Assembly: GCA_025200525.1 (NCBI GenBank) | Contig: CM045762.1 | Location: 126,485,752 to 126,549,751 of the forward strand | Length of the DNA: 64,000 bases | Origin: Camellia lanceoleosa | Lineage: Eukaryota > Streptophyta > Magnoliopsida > Ericales > Theaceae | Direction of reading: 5' to 3' | Shown: piece by piece, positions 43,354 to 54,147 of the stretch | Position numbering within the stretch: position 1 is the first letter of the stretch | How the letters are laid out: every line of letters begins with the position of its first letter | Notes under the pieces: generated by a model | Seen by the model: only the letters and a program-made list of their open reading frames with translations | Databases searched by the model: none | What the model was told of the DNA's origin: nothing | Program-made: the position numbers and the translations under genes

Positions 43354-45654
43354 TTAAGAGTCTTCAGCAGCATTAGCAGGCTGGGTTTGGACCTCGGAGG
43401 ACTCCTGAGAAGACATCTCGGCGGCTTTCTCAGCCGCAAACTCAGTGTCAATTTCTTGAAGGGTTTCATCAAGGCTCTTGTTGGCAAGAGTCACGTCGGC
43501 TGATGCCTTCTCAGTAGTAGCATCTTTGGGAACTTCCTCACCCTCCTCATCTTGAGTCAAGTTCAGGACTTGCTCATTTAGAGAAGGGGACTTGGTTCCA
43601 GCAGCCTCCTTTGATTTCCTCACCAAGGTCTCCTCCTCAGACTCAGATTCGTCGTCGGATTGACTTGGAGTTGGAGGGAATGGAAGAGGAATGATGTCGG
43701 GGTTCCTGAGGGGCGAGTCCTCGGGGACATCAAAATTTTTTGGAAGAGACATCCAACCAAGGGTGAAACCCTTGTTGCATGTTTGCTTCACTTGCTTTTC
43801 ATAGTTTACCGTGACATCGGCCACCCCCTCGTTGTACCCCTTCTGGTCGGCCTCTTTCAGCTCAGCGTCTTTGGTGGCCAAGGCATCTTGGAGTTGTTTT
43901 TGGGCTTGGACCATCTTTCCTTAGACTCTTTCCTCTGGGCCTCAAGAACTTTGTTAATGGCCTCAACAGCACCTGCTTTTTCATTGGCATCGTCCTTAGC
44001 TTTGATGGTAGCCTCGACCTGGTCTTCCAACTTCTTCATTTTTGATTGTAAGCTTTTGTTGGCCTTTTGCAGACTGGCAACTTCTTTTTTCTTATTGGCC
44101 AGTTCTTTCCGGTTCTCAAAAGATTGTACTGAAAAGGAATGGGCATGCTGGATTGCCTGAAAGTGAACAAAAGTTATTAGAAAATTTTCTAAGTACAAGA
44201 AAAAAAGAAAAATGACCAAATGAAGACACTCACTTGGACAGAGTGCTGGAGCATCAGAGCATAGTTTTCATATTCACTCAACTCGGCATTTCGGTTGAGA
44301 TCACTGGGAAGAAGCAGAGCAGTACTAAGGACAACGTCGACATTAATCTCATCAGCGCTGTCGCTAGCCCTAACTGGCTTATCCTCCAGTGTGATTTGGG
44401 GAGCCATGGGGAATCTTGCTTCCGAGACCCCGATGTGGTTGTAGCGGATGACCTCGGCTTCTTTGATTTTGGGGATTCAGATGGTTGGGCATTGGCTGGC
44501 CTCTTCTCGGCAGCAGATGTAGTTTTCTCACTCGAAGCTAATTTCGAGATTGGCAAAGTATCTTCAGTATCAACCTGAGTCACCTTTACTTTTGGCTGAG
44601 CCTTCTTTATTCTTTTCGGCTTCGAAGGGGGCTGGGATTGCGCTGGTGGAACGTCAATGGTTGATGGAATGCTGGCCAAGAGATCTTTGGCAACTGCTTT
44701 CTGGCGGCCTATCTTGGCAGGAAAAACAGTTCGTCGCCGATGTCGGCGTTGGGATATCGGGATTAGATATGGAGCCGAGGTAAACAGTTGCTCAGCTAGA
44801 TCAGAGGTCGATCCTTGATCTGGCCGAGATAAGGAGGCAGCTTGGGGAGTTGTAGCAGAAGGAGGTGACTGGCTTTTCTTCTTCTTCTTTGGGACGTCGG
44901 GAAGAACTGACTTATGAGAAGGAATAAAATTGAGGACCAGAGGGGCTCTCCGTTTGAGGACTGGCAAAACCAACAGTTTTCTTAAGTCTTTGCTAGGAAA
45001 GAAAGACTGACGAAAGCCCTTTGGTGGCTGAGGAAGAGCTGCAAGAAAGAGAGGCGTTAGAAAACAAACAAAGTATTGAAGACTTTGAAAACAAGTAAGT
45101 ATGAACACAGGGCTCTTACCATTGCCCTCTACAAAAACTGTTCAAGGAAGAGGATAAAGGTGGAGGTCCTCATCTGGAGCAAACTCCCAGTTCCCCGAGG
45201 TAATGAAGTAATCATCTCTGGCTCCCTTGTTGGAGTCTGGGAGGTCGGCTACGATTTTGTATTCTGTGGATCTCAGCTTGAGGTAGTAAATATAGCCCGT
45301 GTCTTTTTTGAGGCCACACATGGTGTAGCAATACTGGATATCGGCTAAGGTAACCCTAACGTTTTCTTGTTTGGCTAAGGCTATGATGCCATTAATGACT
45401 TGGTAGGAGTTGATGGCAAGTTGCATTGGGTTCAGTTTATAATAGTGAAGTATTTCATGAAAAATGATGTTGAGTGGGAGCCGAAATCCGCACTCAATGA
45501 AGGCTACCACAGGGAATGGCATAGAATCAGTTGTAGGCATAATGGAGTCATCCTCCCCAGCCAACCTCAGATGGACGTCGACAAGGATGGAAAACTCTCG
45601 CCTAAAGTATTCTAATTTTGTTGGGGTGTTTACCTTATGCTTCCATATACCCAT
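43354..45654 (-). pseudogene. Antisense extra gene of element 2 (Transposase_28-like domain, coiled coil, acidic tail)
   Basis: Exon 1 starts at 45654 (MGIWKHK) and includes YFRREFSILVDVHLRLA and ECGFRLPLNIIFHEIL, alignable with element 1 and with the Transposase_28 pattern. An intron at 45119-45039 (GTAAGA..TTGCAG, 81 nt, phase 1) leads to a lysine/proline-rich exon. A second intron (donor CAAGTGAGT near 44232, acceptor CTTTCAG near 44160) leads to a coiled coil (KELANKKKEVASLQKANKSL) and an acidic tail ending EDS. Breaks are a TGA at 45142-45144, a frameshift near 44405 and another near 43920. Intron positions match the element 1 gene. The role is unknown. Confidence 0.78.
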
Positions 45655-46702
45655 GGCGTCGGCTTAAATGGAGGTATCGGATTTCAGGAAGAAGTATTTT
45701 TGGAGGGTTTAAAGGACCTCGGCTAAAAACCTAAAAATGTATTATGGTAAGGGTTTGTATGGATCTAGAAGGAATTCGTTTCAGTTTTTTCTAAAAAAAT
45801 TTTGGGTTCTACAAACAAATCCCAAAACCTAAGTCTGTGGGAACAAAGATCGAAGGAAGGAATCTGGAAAAGACACAGAAAACAGAAAACAAGAATGTGT
45901 TTCAGAATCAAGAACAAGGGTGAACTACCAAGAACACTGTGACCGAGTGTGTGAAAGGATATAAGGCCAAGAACAATGGCAAAAGTGGGCAAATGTGTGT
46001 GCAAGTTGTGAATACTCAAGAGGAGATTGGGCAAAAACAGAATCACGAGGCAATCATACTCAGATACATGAACAAATTGAACTAATCAAAGTCACAAGCA
46101 AGTTCGCAAAAATGACAGGAATTCAAGATATCTTCAAAAACTGAAACAAGATATTAAATCGGAAGGAAATAGTAACTCACCGAGGAGGGAAAGCCGGAGT
46201 TGAGATCGCCGAAGTCAGACAAACGGCGGTAGTAGAAAAAGAGCCTCGCCGGAGGAAGATAAACGGTTGTGATAGCAGAGCTTGAAAGCTTGAAACAATG
46301 GAGGGTTTGAGAAAACTAGAGAGAGAGAGAAAGCTTTAGAAATGATGAAAAGTGAAGAGATGAAGAGAAGGGATATTGGTTTTTGTCCAAAAACGTGAAA
46401 GGGCGGCAAAAAGAAATTGATGAGCCTAGAAAAACGGATTTGTTAGACGGCTCATATAGGCGCGAGACGACTTACAAGCGCGTACAGAGTACGATCCGGT
46501 AAAGGGAAGACGCGTGGCTGAAACGGTTGAGTTATTTTGCATGACAGCTCATACGCGTGAAGGAGATCTTGGGATCTTTAATCTTTAAAGAGACATGTCG
46601 GCCTATAATGATGATCTTGGCTGAAGCCGATGTACTGGCAGGAAGTACCGATATAGGTTCCATCACCTTAGAATGCCGAGGTAATAGAACCTAGGGGGCA
46701 GT
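45655..46702 (-). promoter_or_regulatory. Leader and presumed promoter of the element 2 antisense gene
   Basis: On the minus strand a CT-rich tract (46318-46332) precedes a good donor TCGGTGAGTTA (GT at 46180-46179). Acceptor-like TTTTTAG sites near 45730 would give a leader intron of about 450 nt, comparable to the one predicted in element 1. CCTATATGA at about 46451-46459 (minus) could be a TATA box. The plus-strand end of this stretch holds the polypurine tract of the element. Confidence 0.4.
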
Positions 46703-47241
46703 TGTGGGGATATATTTTCTGAGTACCAACACGTGGCCAAGGTGACGCCGACGTGTCAGCCAAGGTGCCACGTGTCTTGGTCATGATGCCGAGGTTATCT
46801 CGGCAAAATGAGGTTATCTCGAAGATATTGGAATCCGAGATAAGCGGATAAGGCACAAGAGTCCTAGAATGGGGGAAGACTTCAGTTGGGTAAGGATAAG
46901 ACTCTTAGGGAATTTATCCCAATCCTACTGGGAGTCCAAGATTAGCAGTAATCTTGAGTCCATTAGAGCTAGGCTTCTATGGGGACTAGGACAGAGTTAA
47001 CTATAAAAGAAAGGCACCCTTGATGGGTCTAAGGTACGCGATTTATATTCTGAACAGTGAGTTTAGCACCATTGATTATCTTTGAGAGATATACTGACTT
47101 GATCGTCGGAGTGCCCCCAGGTGGACGAACCACCTCCGAAATCTTCTCTTTCTGTTGTAGGTCAGCCAGGTGTCATTTATTCTGCCAGTATTCTCCAGCT
47201 GAATACTAAGTTGGCAGTGTGGTCGGAAAATCATTCACACA
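46703..47241 (+). repeat. Element 2 3' LTR, 539 bp
   Basis: Runs TGTGGGGATATA to TCATTCACACA. Compared with the 5' LTR it has about 25 substitutions and a short indel around 46805-46815. Confidence 0.95.
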
Positions 47242-47458
47242 GATAATATGGTTTATAATAGTCTCTTCATTTTCAATCAAAATAACCATTATTGTTCTCA
47301 TAATTTTTAAAATGTCATTCACATTTCACTCTAATAATATTTTTGTAATTTTTTTATTTAAAATTTTTCTTTATATTTGCAAAAAAAAAAAAAAAAAAAA
47401 AAGCCCAAAATCCAGGGACGGCATGTGACCCCCCGGTCCTCACTTCCCTCTGCCACTG

Positions 47459-47691
47459 CCGACAGAGACCTAACCCCACGACCCCGATTAGAACTGGTTT
47501 TTCCCAAAAATTATCCCTCATAAGGCCGGGGATGGTATTGAAAATTAAATCTCTGATGATTTTCGGCGAGGGGCGAGTGAGTTCCCTAGCCGAGACCCAG
47601 GCCGGTCCCATCTGAGCACTTGAGCAGTCCGTATATATATATATATATATGTTTAGGGTTTATTATATTATATCTAATATCTATCTCAACA

Positions 47692-47735
<44 letters not shown>

Positions 47736-48420
47736 ATCTCTTGTTCTTCTCCCTTTACTTTATGTGAGAGAGATGAACATTTCTAAGCACTTTCCAGATC
47801 TAAGCTGCGATGGAGAAGTCTAGAGAGAGATCGGTGACGGAGAGCTCCTTCCAGATCTGAGTCGTGATGAACATTTCTGAGCACCACCGTCAGTCGCTGG
47901 TCGCACCACCGTCACCGTCACCAACACCACCACCACTCTCTCTCACTTTCTTACACCTCCGTTTGCTGCATCGTCTCTAGATCTACCGCCACTGTTCTTC
48001 TCTCACTGGTTACCCTCTAGCCCTCTCTCACTGTTCTTCTGATCTGAGGTAATATATATACTTATATATATACATTGGTTCTCAAGATCTTCACTATATC
48101 AACGTCATTGATATAGATATAGATATACATGTTGTTGTTGTTGATGATAATGAGATGAAACAAATCTTCACTTAGTTACATCTTCTTTTTTTTTTTTTTT
48201 TTTTTTTTTTGGGGGGGGGGCTGGGGAATTTTCGGGGTCGGGGAAACCTGATCCCTGTTAGGGGGCAGGGGCTGGGACGGTGATAAGTTCCCCGTTGGGG
48301 ATCGGGGAGGGAGACATGGGAATTTTCACCATTAGGGATCGAGGACGGGGAGTGTAATCCCCAGCCTCGCTCCTCCCTAGCCCGTTGCCATCCCTAGCTC
48401 CAGCTCCACCTCCAGGCAGA
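47459..48420. repeat. Low-complexity and GC-rich repeat region
   Basis: TA microsatellite at 47633-47650, CT microsatellite at 47693-47732, and a homopolymer T/G run at 48188-48220. From 48220 to 48403 a GC-rich segment ends in GCCATCCCTAG, the reverse complement of a CTAGGGATGGC terminus typical of hAT-like non-autonomous elements. Its other end was not found. The open frame 47354-47611 on the minus strand reads through this repeat and a homopolymer, and I do not call it a gene. Confidence 0.5.
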
Positions 48421-48774
48421 GGCTAAGAGTAGGAATGTGTATTTTTGTAACTATTAGAATGAGTGTTAGGAAATAATTTTCTTGTCTTAGGATAGAGATG
48501 AAATATTGACCAAATAATTAGGGTAAGTTGAATTTAGTATTTTTAGATTTGATTTGATTTGATTTGGATACAGTTGTTTAACTGCTAGATCTTTTTGTAC
48601 GATAAATGTTTCATTCAAATTATGTTATATAATGGTTTTCATTGCTGTGTATTAAAATTGTTAGACGAGTCATACTTAGTAAGAAGGATCATACATCAAC
48701 TGTAGTTTAGTTTAGTTTAGGGGTGACGGTTCGTACTAAGCAAAGATAATTCGTGGCTTTTTGGTTTTGATATA
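48421..48774. other. Intergenic, no gene recognised
   Basis: AT-rich sequence with short GATTTGATTTGATTTG and GTTTAGTTTAGTTTAG runs, nothing else. Confidence 0.5.
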
Positions 48775-48783
48775 GAAATCCTA

Positions 48784-49190
48784 TTGATTTTTGGCCCATC
48801 TTTTGAGGAGTGTCTCCAAAATTTAACAAAGTTTCTTAAACATTTCATAGAAACCAACCTTGTCCTGAGTTGGGAGAAGAGCCATTTTATGGTTCAAGAG
48901 GGTATCATGTTAGGTCACATTGTGTCGAAGCAAGGAATAGAGGTTGACAAAGCAAAAGTCAATCTAATTTCTGGCCTTCCCCTATCTACTTCTGTTTGTC
49001 AAGTATGTTCCTTCCTAGGACACGTAGGTTTCTACCATTTCCTTCAAGTTGGGAGGTATTCTTCTCTTGCTTCTCGAAGTTATATATTTTATTTGTTGTG
49101 TTTTCCTTTCATTTCACCGTTATTGTCAGTCCTTTGTGGTATGTGCCATTGAAGACAATGTCATTTAAGTTGGGGGAAAGGGTTTGGTAT
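48784..49190 (+). pseudogene. Athila-like RT fragment fused to a polypurine-tract region
   Basis: The frame from 48784 reads SFEECLQNLTKFLKHFIETN, VLSWEKSHFMVQEGIMLGH and KQGIEVDKAKVNLI, the RT stretch just after the YVDD box in Athila/Tat-type elements. It is followed within 150 bp by GACAATGTCATTTAAGTTGGGGG (49153-49175), a purine tract that in Athila elements lies kilobases downstream of RT. RNase H and integrase have been deleted between. Confidence 0.65.
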
Positions 49191-50000
49191 ATGTTTCTTT
49201 TGTTTTATTTTCAGTTGTGTTTTTATTAAAAAAAATTGTTAAAAAAAATGTATTTTTGTATTTATTTTGGGTCTTTGTGACAAGCAGACGTTAAAGAACT
49301 TAATAGAGAGTTGGTTAGAAAATAATCATGATTCACATTAATGGTCGATTGCTAGTTTTTGGAATTTCTATTTTTCATTTGTTTCCTTATGGCGTTCGGA
49401 CACTAATTTGAGTGAAAGCTAGTGAGGTGAAGACCTTGAAAATCCAAGAGTTAAAAGCCAAGGCTCTTCATGGAAAAAGTTCTCTGTCCAAGAATATTAG
49501 AGTAAAGAGAATATCTTACTGTTTGGAAGGTAGAATTCCATGTGACCAAACAAATCCAATTTCAAAAGAAATCAATGAATAGATTAAAACGGGACAGAGT
49601 AAAACCCGCGAATGTGGCTTTGAAACGTTCATTTTTGATCTACTGTTAAGCTACAAGGTTAGAGAGGTCATAGGAAATTGGATTATGGATAAAGGAATAT
49701 TCCATTATTGTCAAATCACTTACAGTGTTTCTATTTACCGTAGGCACTGTTAAGGGTGGGTTGTTAAAAAAAAAAATGGTACGTATAATTTTTTTTTAAT
49801 TGTTGATTTTGAATTGTATACTTGTGTTTTGTTTTTAATCTCTTTGTTGGTAAAATGATATAAGTATCTATATGGTGAAAAATTTAAACAAACCTTACTC
49901 TGCGAACAACTAAGTAAATAAAAAGTGTTTGAGAGGTGTTACGGTAAGGATGTAATTGACAATTTTCATTAAGGTACTTTATCACAATAAGCCTTGGTAT
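49191..50000. other. Non-coding, probably 3' remnant of the Athila-like element
   Basis: No gene is seen. Its position after a purine tract suggests non-coding 3' sequence of that element, but no LTR can be paired. Confidence 0.35.
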
Positions 50001-51600
50001 TGTTAGAGGGTCAGAAATTAAGGTCCAAATTAAGTATGGGCCTAAGTGCTGAGGTCGCCCATTTAAGGTGGCCAAGAATGATTGAAGGAGCATGGGCTAA
50101 AGCCCAAGGAAAATGGACCAACAAATGGGTCGGAGCAAGTCCGACCCGCCAAAGATCCGAACAGACTCCACGAAGGAGAAATGTCTAAGTGAAGTTGTAG
50201 AGGCAATCTGAAGTTGTTGAGGGAAAGAGAAAACCAAAGCAACTAAGTTGCAAGGCAACACTTGCAGCGGTCAAGTTGCTGAGGCACTTTGCCTCAGCTC
50301 CTCCATTTTTAATAGTGTTGGTTCCGTCGTCATTTGAAGTTGCTGAGGGAAAGAGAAAACCAAAGAAACTAAGTTAAAAAGGCAACACTTGCAGTGAACT
50401 AGTTGCAGAGGTAGTTTGTCAGTGCCACCATCCTTAATATCGTTGAGATTGCCATTTGAACTTACTGCGGGAAATGACTACCGCAACAACTACAACCACC
50501 GCAACTAACTTGCAGAGGGAACACCCCGCCAAGGTGATAGCAGCCTTTGGGAGAAGCTTTCCATTCACAAGTAGAGGCTAATTCTTGGTGCCGATAGTAG
50601 GCCTTAAGGCATTACTAGCCTAGGGCTGATAACAGGCCCCTATAGTCATTTTTAGCTTGGTTCTGATAACAGGCCCTGAAGCTCACTAGCTTGGCAGCAG
50701 CAGAGGTCCCAAGGCTTCTTGGTTTGAGCCGATGTAAGCCCAGAGATACCAGTATGTCACGATGATCCCGCGAAGATAGGAGCAGGGTAGCCCGAGTGTA
50801 AGGGACTCCCTTTCCATTACCCAGGTCATGGACCTACCTTAGTCACATAGGAAAGACTACGGAAGTCCCCTTGGGCTTGGTACTAAGGCACAACATGGAT
50901 AATAGTAGGCTTGGCTATGGCCTTCGCCCTGAGAAGCTAGGGAGTTTGTGGTTAGGTGGCTAAGGGTGGAGGTTTCGCTGAGAAGAACCGAAATATGGCC
51001 AATAGCATGCTATGAAGTCCTAAGAATACATGTATTGGCCAAACTAAGTTGAGAAGGTAAGTGCAAGGGGCAAGGTTTTACCACTGCAAGTGCACTTGTT
51101 GAGGTTCACATAGAGAAGATGAGTTGTAACAGCAAACACTCTCACCGCAAGTGCACTCGCTGAGGCGTCTGTAAGGTTCACGCTGAGAAGACAAGTTACA
51201 GCGGCAAACACTCCCGCTGCAAGTGCACTCGCTAAGGCAGTTGTGCCAAGCAGATAGTACATAGTACATGCATAGGAATGCATGTCACTTTCAGCTTGGT
51301 AGCTCAAGGCAGAATATTCCATGTGATCCTCTAGGACACATGTCTTCTCTCTATTTGGTTACTTGGTGTCGTCTTGGTACCAAGGAAAAGCCTATAAATA
51401 GGACCCATTTCCCAGCCCAAGAGAGGATAATTGGGGATTTGGGGGAGATGTTGTCCATTAGTGCACTGCTATTCTCTTCTTCTTGAGCTGCTTGTTTCAC
51501 CCTCACCTAGCTACTCATTCTCCAGCCATTCCACCATTGTTGGACCATTAGCATAGTTTTGCCTCTCTAATCACTACTCAGAAAGAACCCCTCCCTATAT
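50001..51600 (+). mobile_element. 5' LTR of the third, Tat-type element
   Basis: Begins TGTTAGAGGGTCAG and ends close to the TGGCGACTC primer site. A TATA-like GCCTATAAATAGGACC lies at about 51389-51404, resembling the TATA context of the LTR at 51-1081. Internal repeats are AAGTTGCTGAGGGAAAGAG (about 50212 and 50336) and GCAAGTGCACTCGCTRAGGC (about 51151 and 51219). The 3' LTR is missing, so the boundaries are inferred. Confidence 0.5.
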
Positions 51601-51602
51601 TT

Positions 51603-51622
51603 CTGGCGACTCTATTGGGGAG
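51603..51622 (+). promoter_or_regulatory. Primer binding site of the third element
   Basis: CTGGCGACTCTATTGGGGAG, with the TGGCGACTC core shared with positions 1-50 (read on the minus strand). Confidence 0.6.
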
Positions 51623-51634
51623 GCTGCTTTGTTG

Positions 51635-52945
51635 ATGGTTCATACTCGCAGTGGCTTATATATTTCACTAGAAAAAAGGGTAGAGGAAGAAGGTCAACAG
51701 CAGGTCCGACAACAAGGTTCTTCTAATGGCAGATCAGTACATGCTAAGGACCATGACCACAGTGTTTTAGTTAAAGCAGTCCAGTCACTTCAGGACACGC
51801 AGAGGGAGATCTTGACAGCTTTACAAACTCTTACTGAAGCTATCATGGCCATGATGTTCAGGCCAGCCCTAGCGCAAGTGCGTCCACCTATAGCAGTCCC
51901 ATATCCAGTGCCTAATCCGTTCCCTGAGAATCAGGCTCCCATCCAGGTGCCTCTGGTGGTACCTCAAGCAAACGGTACGACTGCTGGTTCAGTTACCTAG
52001 GGGCAAAATCGGCACATTCCAGCCCACTCACTTTGTTACTCTAGCTGACGTACAAGTTATGCTCGAGCAAGAGCATAGCAAAAAGCAACTACCATATCAC
52101 CCTGATCCAGATGTGAAACCCGCATACTTCCAAGAGATACTGGCCATACCGTATCCAACTAGGTATACAGTACCTAAGTTTGTGAAGTTTGATGGGAAGC
52201 AAGGTACTGCTTGAGAACACGTGGTAAGGTTCATTGAGACTCTTGGTGTCCATGGTAGTAACCACCCTTTGAGCCTTCGGGAGTTCCCCAAGTCGCTCAC
52301 TGAAAGGGCTTATAGTTGGTATGTGAACTTGATCCCTAACTTGACCAAGAGTTAGGAAAAAACAGTGAACAAGTTTCACACAAAGTTCTTCCAAGTCCAA
52401 GAAAAAGTTACAACCCTCACACTTGGGCGAGATGTCCAAAAAGAAGGTGAAGATGAACTGGACTATGTCAAGCGGTTCCAAGATAAGGCCATTGACTGTC
52501 ATGAACTAGTGGATGAGGCTCACTTAATCAGCATATGTGTGGAGGGTGCTATGCGCGAGTATAAAATCTTCTTAGTGAACCGTAATCTACCTACCTTTTC
52601 AGCCTTGATTGAGGAAGCTAAGAACCTTAGTACCACGAGTCCTTTGCATAGATCTTGCGACAGTCACCGCTACTCCCATAGTAGCAAAATTGCTGTAGTA
52701 ACCTCCGCAGGAGGGAGCCGCTCGCAAGGAGAGGTGTCGTCCTCCCGGAAGAAGAAGAGTTATGAGGATAAAAACCCATATCCTTGTAGCCTTGAGAATG
52801 TTAAAGCCTTGGTTAAAGAATGGGTAGCCAATAGTGAACTCACTTTAGCTCCGGTTGATGTTCTCCCAACCAAAAAAGACAAAGAAAGCCCAGATTATTG
52901 TGTCTATCATAGAGCCACTAGACATTCTACTAGAGATTGTTAGAC
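51635..52945 (+). pseudogene. Third element gag, decayed
   Basis: The ATG at 51635 (MVHTRSG) opens a glutamine-rich N-terminal part. The gag core (YTVPKFVKFDGKQ, SLTERAYSWYVNLIP, DYVKRFQDKAIDC) and the zinc motif CVYHRATRHSTRDC (52899-52940) follow. Stops lie at 51998, about 52213, 52353 and 52941. The C-x2-H-x4-H-x4-C arrangement is the same as in elements 1 and 2. Confidence 0.85.
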
Positions 52946-53910
52946 TTTGAAAAATATTTTCAAGAAGAAAGTTGTTGCGAATAAGCTGAAGTTCAAAGAT
53001 ATCAGTAACTGTGATGTGAGAAAAGACCCCTATCCTAACCACATGGAGAAGAGGAAGAATGTATATATGATTGGGTATCTTGGGCCTGTGCGCGATCAAG
53101 TGCATATGGCATCCTACGATGATGAGTTAAAAGAAATCGCAATGGGCCAGCTCCATGAGACAGTACCTGCGGAGGCAAAACTTGCAAAGGATACTTATGC
53201 TTATGCCTTACAAAACTCTGTTAAGTTTCGTACCTTCTTTGACCAGCTGGAGCTGAGCCAAGCTGCCAGGTTTGAAGCAACAAAGGCCCTCATCAACATT
53301 TCTGAAGTGCATCATACTAAAGTTGTTGAGGCTAAGGAGTATGTGCCTCGGCGTATCCAAGAAGACTATGGGGCCATTACTTTTTCAGAAGTAGACAGAG
53401 CGTACCATTCCCCCATTACCATCATCTTTTTGTCACAGGTTACATCCATGATGTCAAGTTCAAGCGTGCTTTCCTTGATGGCGGACCATCCATAAACATC
53501 ATCACTACTGACACCTTTGCAAAAGCTGGTATCCCAGAGTCCAGGATGGCCTACCAACCCATTACTGTGACGGGCTTTGGTGGTGAAAAATAGGTTACTA
53601 AAGGCCATGTTTTAGTGGACTTAGTAGTTGGCGAGACCTGCTCCACAACTAAGTTCCATGTGATTGAAGCAGACGCAAATTACCACATGACATTTGGCAG
53701 AGCTTGGATGCACCGATATGGGGCTATCCCGTCGAGTTATCATCAATGTGTGATGGCAAAATTGGAAAAATGAATAGTGACCATAAATGCGTTTGAAAAG
53801 CCATTTGGAGTAGAGGAGGCACATTATTTTGATGCAGTCTTCTTTACTGAACTGTTAGCAGATGAAACCCTAAGGACTGGAAAAATTGCAGGGGTAAAGT
53901 TACCAAAGTA
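52946..53910 (+). pseudogene. Third element protease region, decayed
   Basis: AFLDGGPSINIIT carries the candidate catalytic Asp (codon about 53476) in a D-G-G form. GFGGEK and YHMTFGRAWMHRYGAIPS follow. Stops lie near 53591, 53771 and 53909. A lysine-rich linker continues towards RT. Confidence 0.75.
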
Positions 53911-54147
53911 GGAAGATATTCAAGATGCAGAGACTGCCCCAGAAAGTAGTGGGCAAAAGAGGAACAACAAGTCCACAAGTCCCTTGCCAAAGATTGCTAA
54001 GGTGCGTGAGGGTGACAAGACAGTTTACTACCTATAACGGTCTTGGTGGCCAAACTTCATACCTTGGGAGGATGGCCTCTAGTCAAACAAGTGTGATGGC
54101 GATGAGTCCCTAGAAGGGTTGGTGGAGAATCCTGAACCCGCCACTGA

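Larger units (their letters stand above)
36448..47241 (+). mobile_element. Element 2: complete Tat-lineage Ty3/gypsy LTR retrotransposon, disabled
   Basis: LTRs of 541 and 539 bp bound the element, flanked by GATAA on both sides (36443-36447 and 47242-47246). Plus-strand order is primer site, gag, protease, RT, RNase H, second RNase H, integrase, tandem repeat. A minus-strand extra gene and a polypurine tract (AGGGGGCAGT, 46693-46702) follow. By eye the LTRs differ at about 5 percent, more than in element 1, plus a small indel near 36550. Several stops and frameshifts inactivate it. It is related to element 1 across all domains, but the LTRs are unrelated. Confidence 0.95.
36009..47458. mobile_element. 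TIR-type (hAT-like) element, split by element 2
   Basis: CAGTGGCAGAG at 36009 and CTCTGCCACTG ending at 47458 are perfect 11-bp inverted ends. Without the retrotransposon (36448-47241 plus one TSD) the element would be about 650 bp. It shares layout with 1082-1520. Flanking octamers (CATATTTT and CCGACAGA) do not match, so either the right end joins another repeat or the pairing is not original. hAT is suggested by the CAGTG end only. Confidence 0.5.

Noticed and set aside
47354..47823. Frames over the poly-A, TA and CT tracts
   Set aside because: Homopolymer and dinucleotide translations; no domain.
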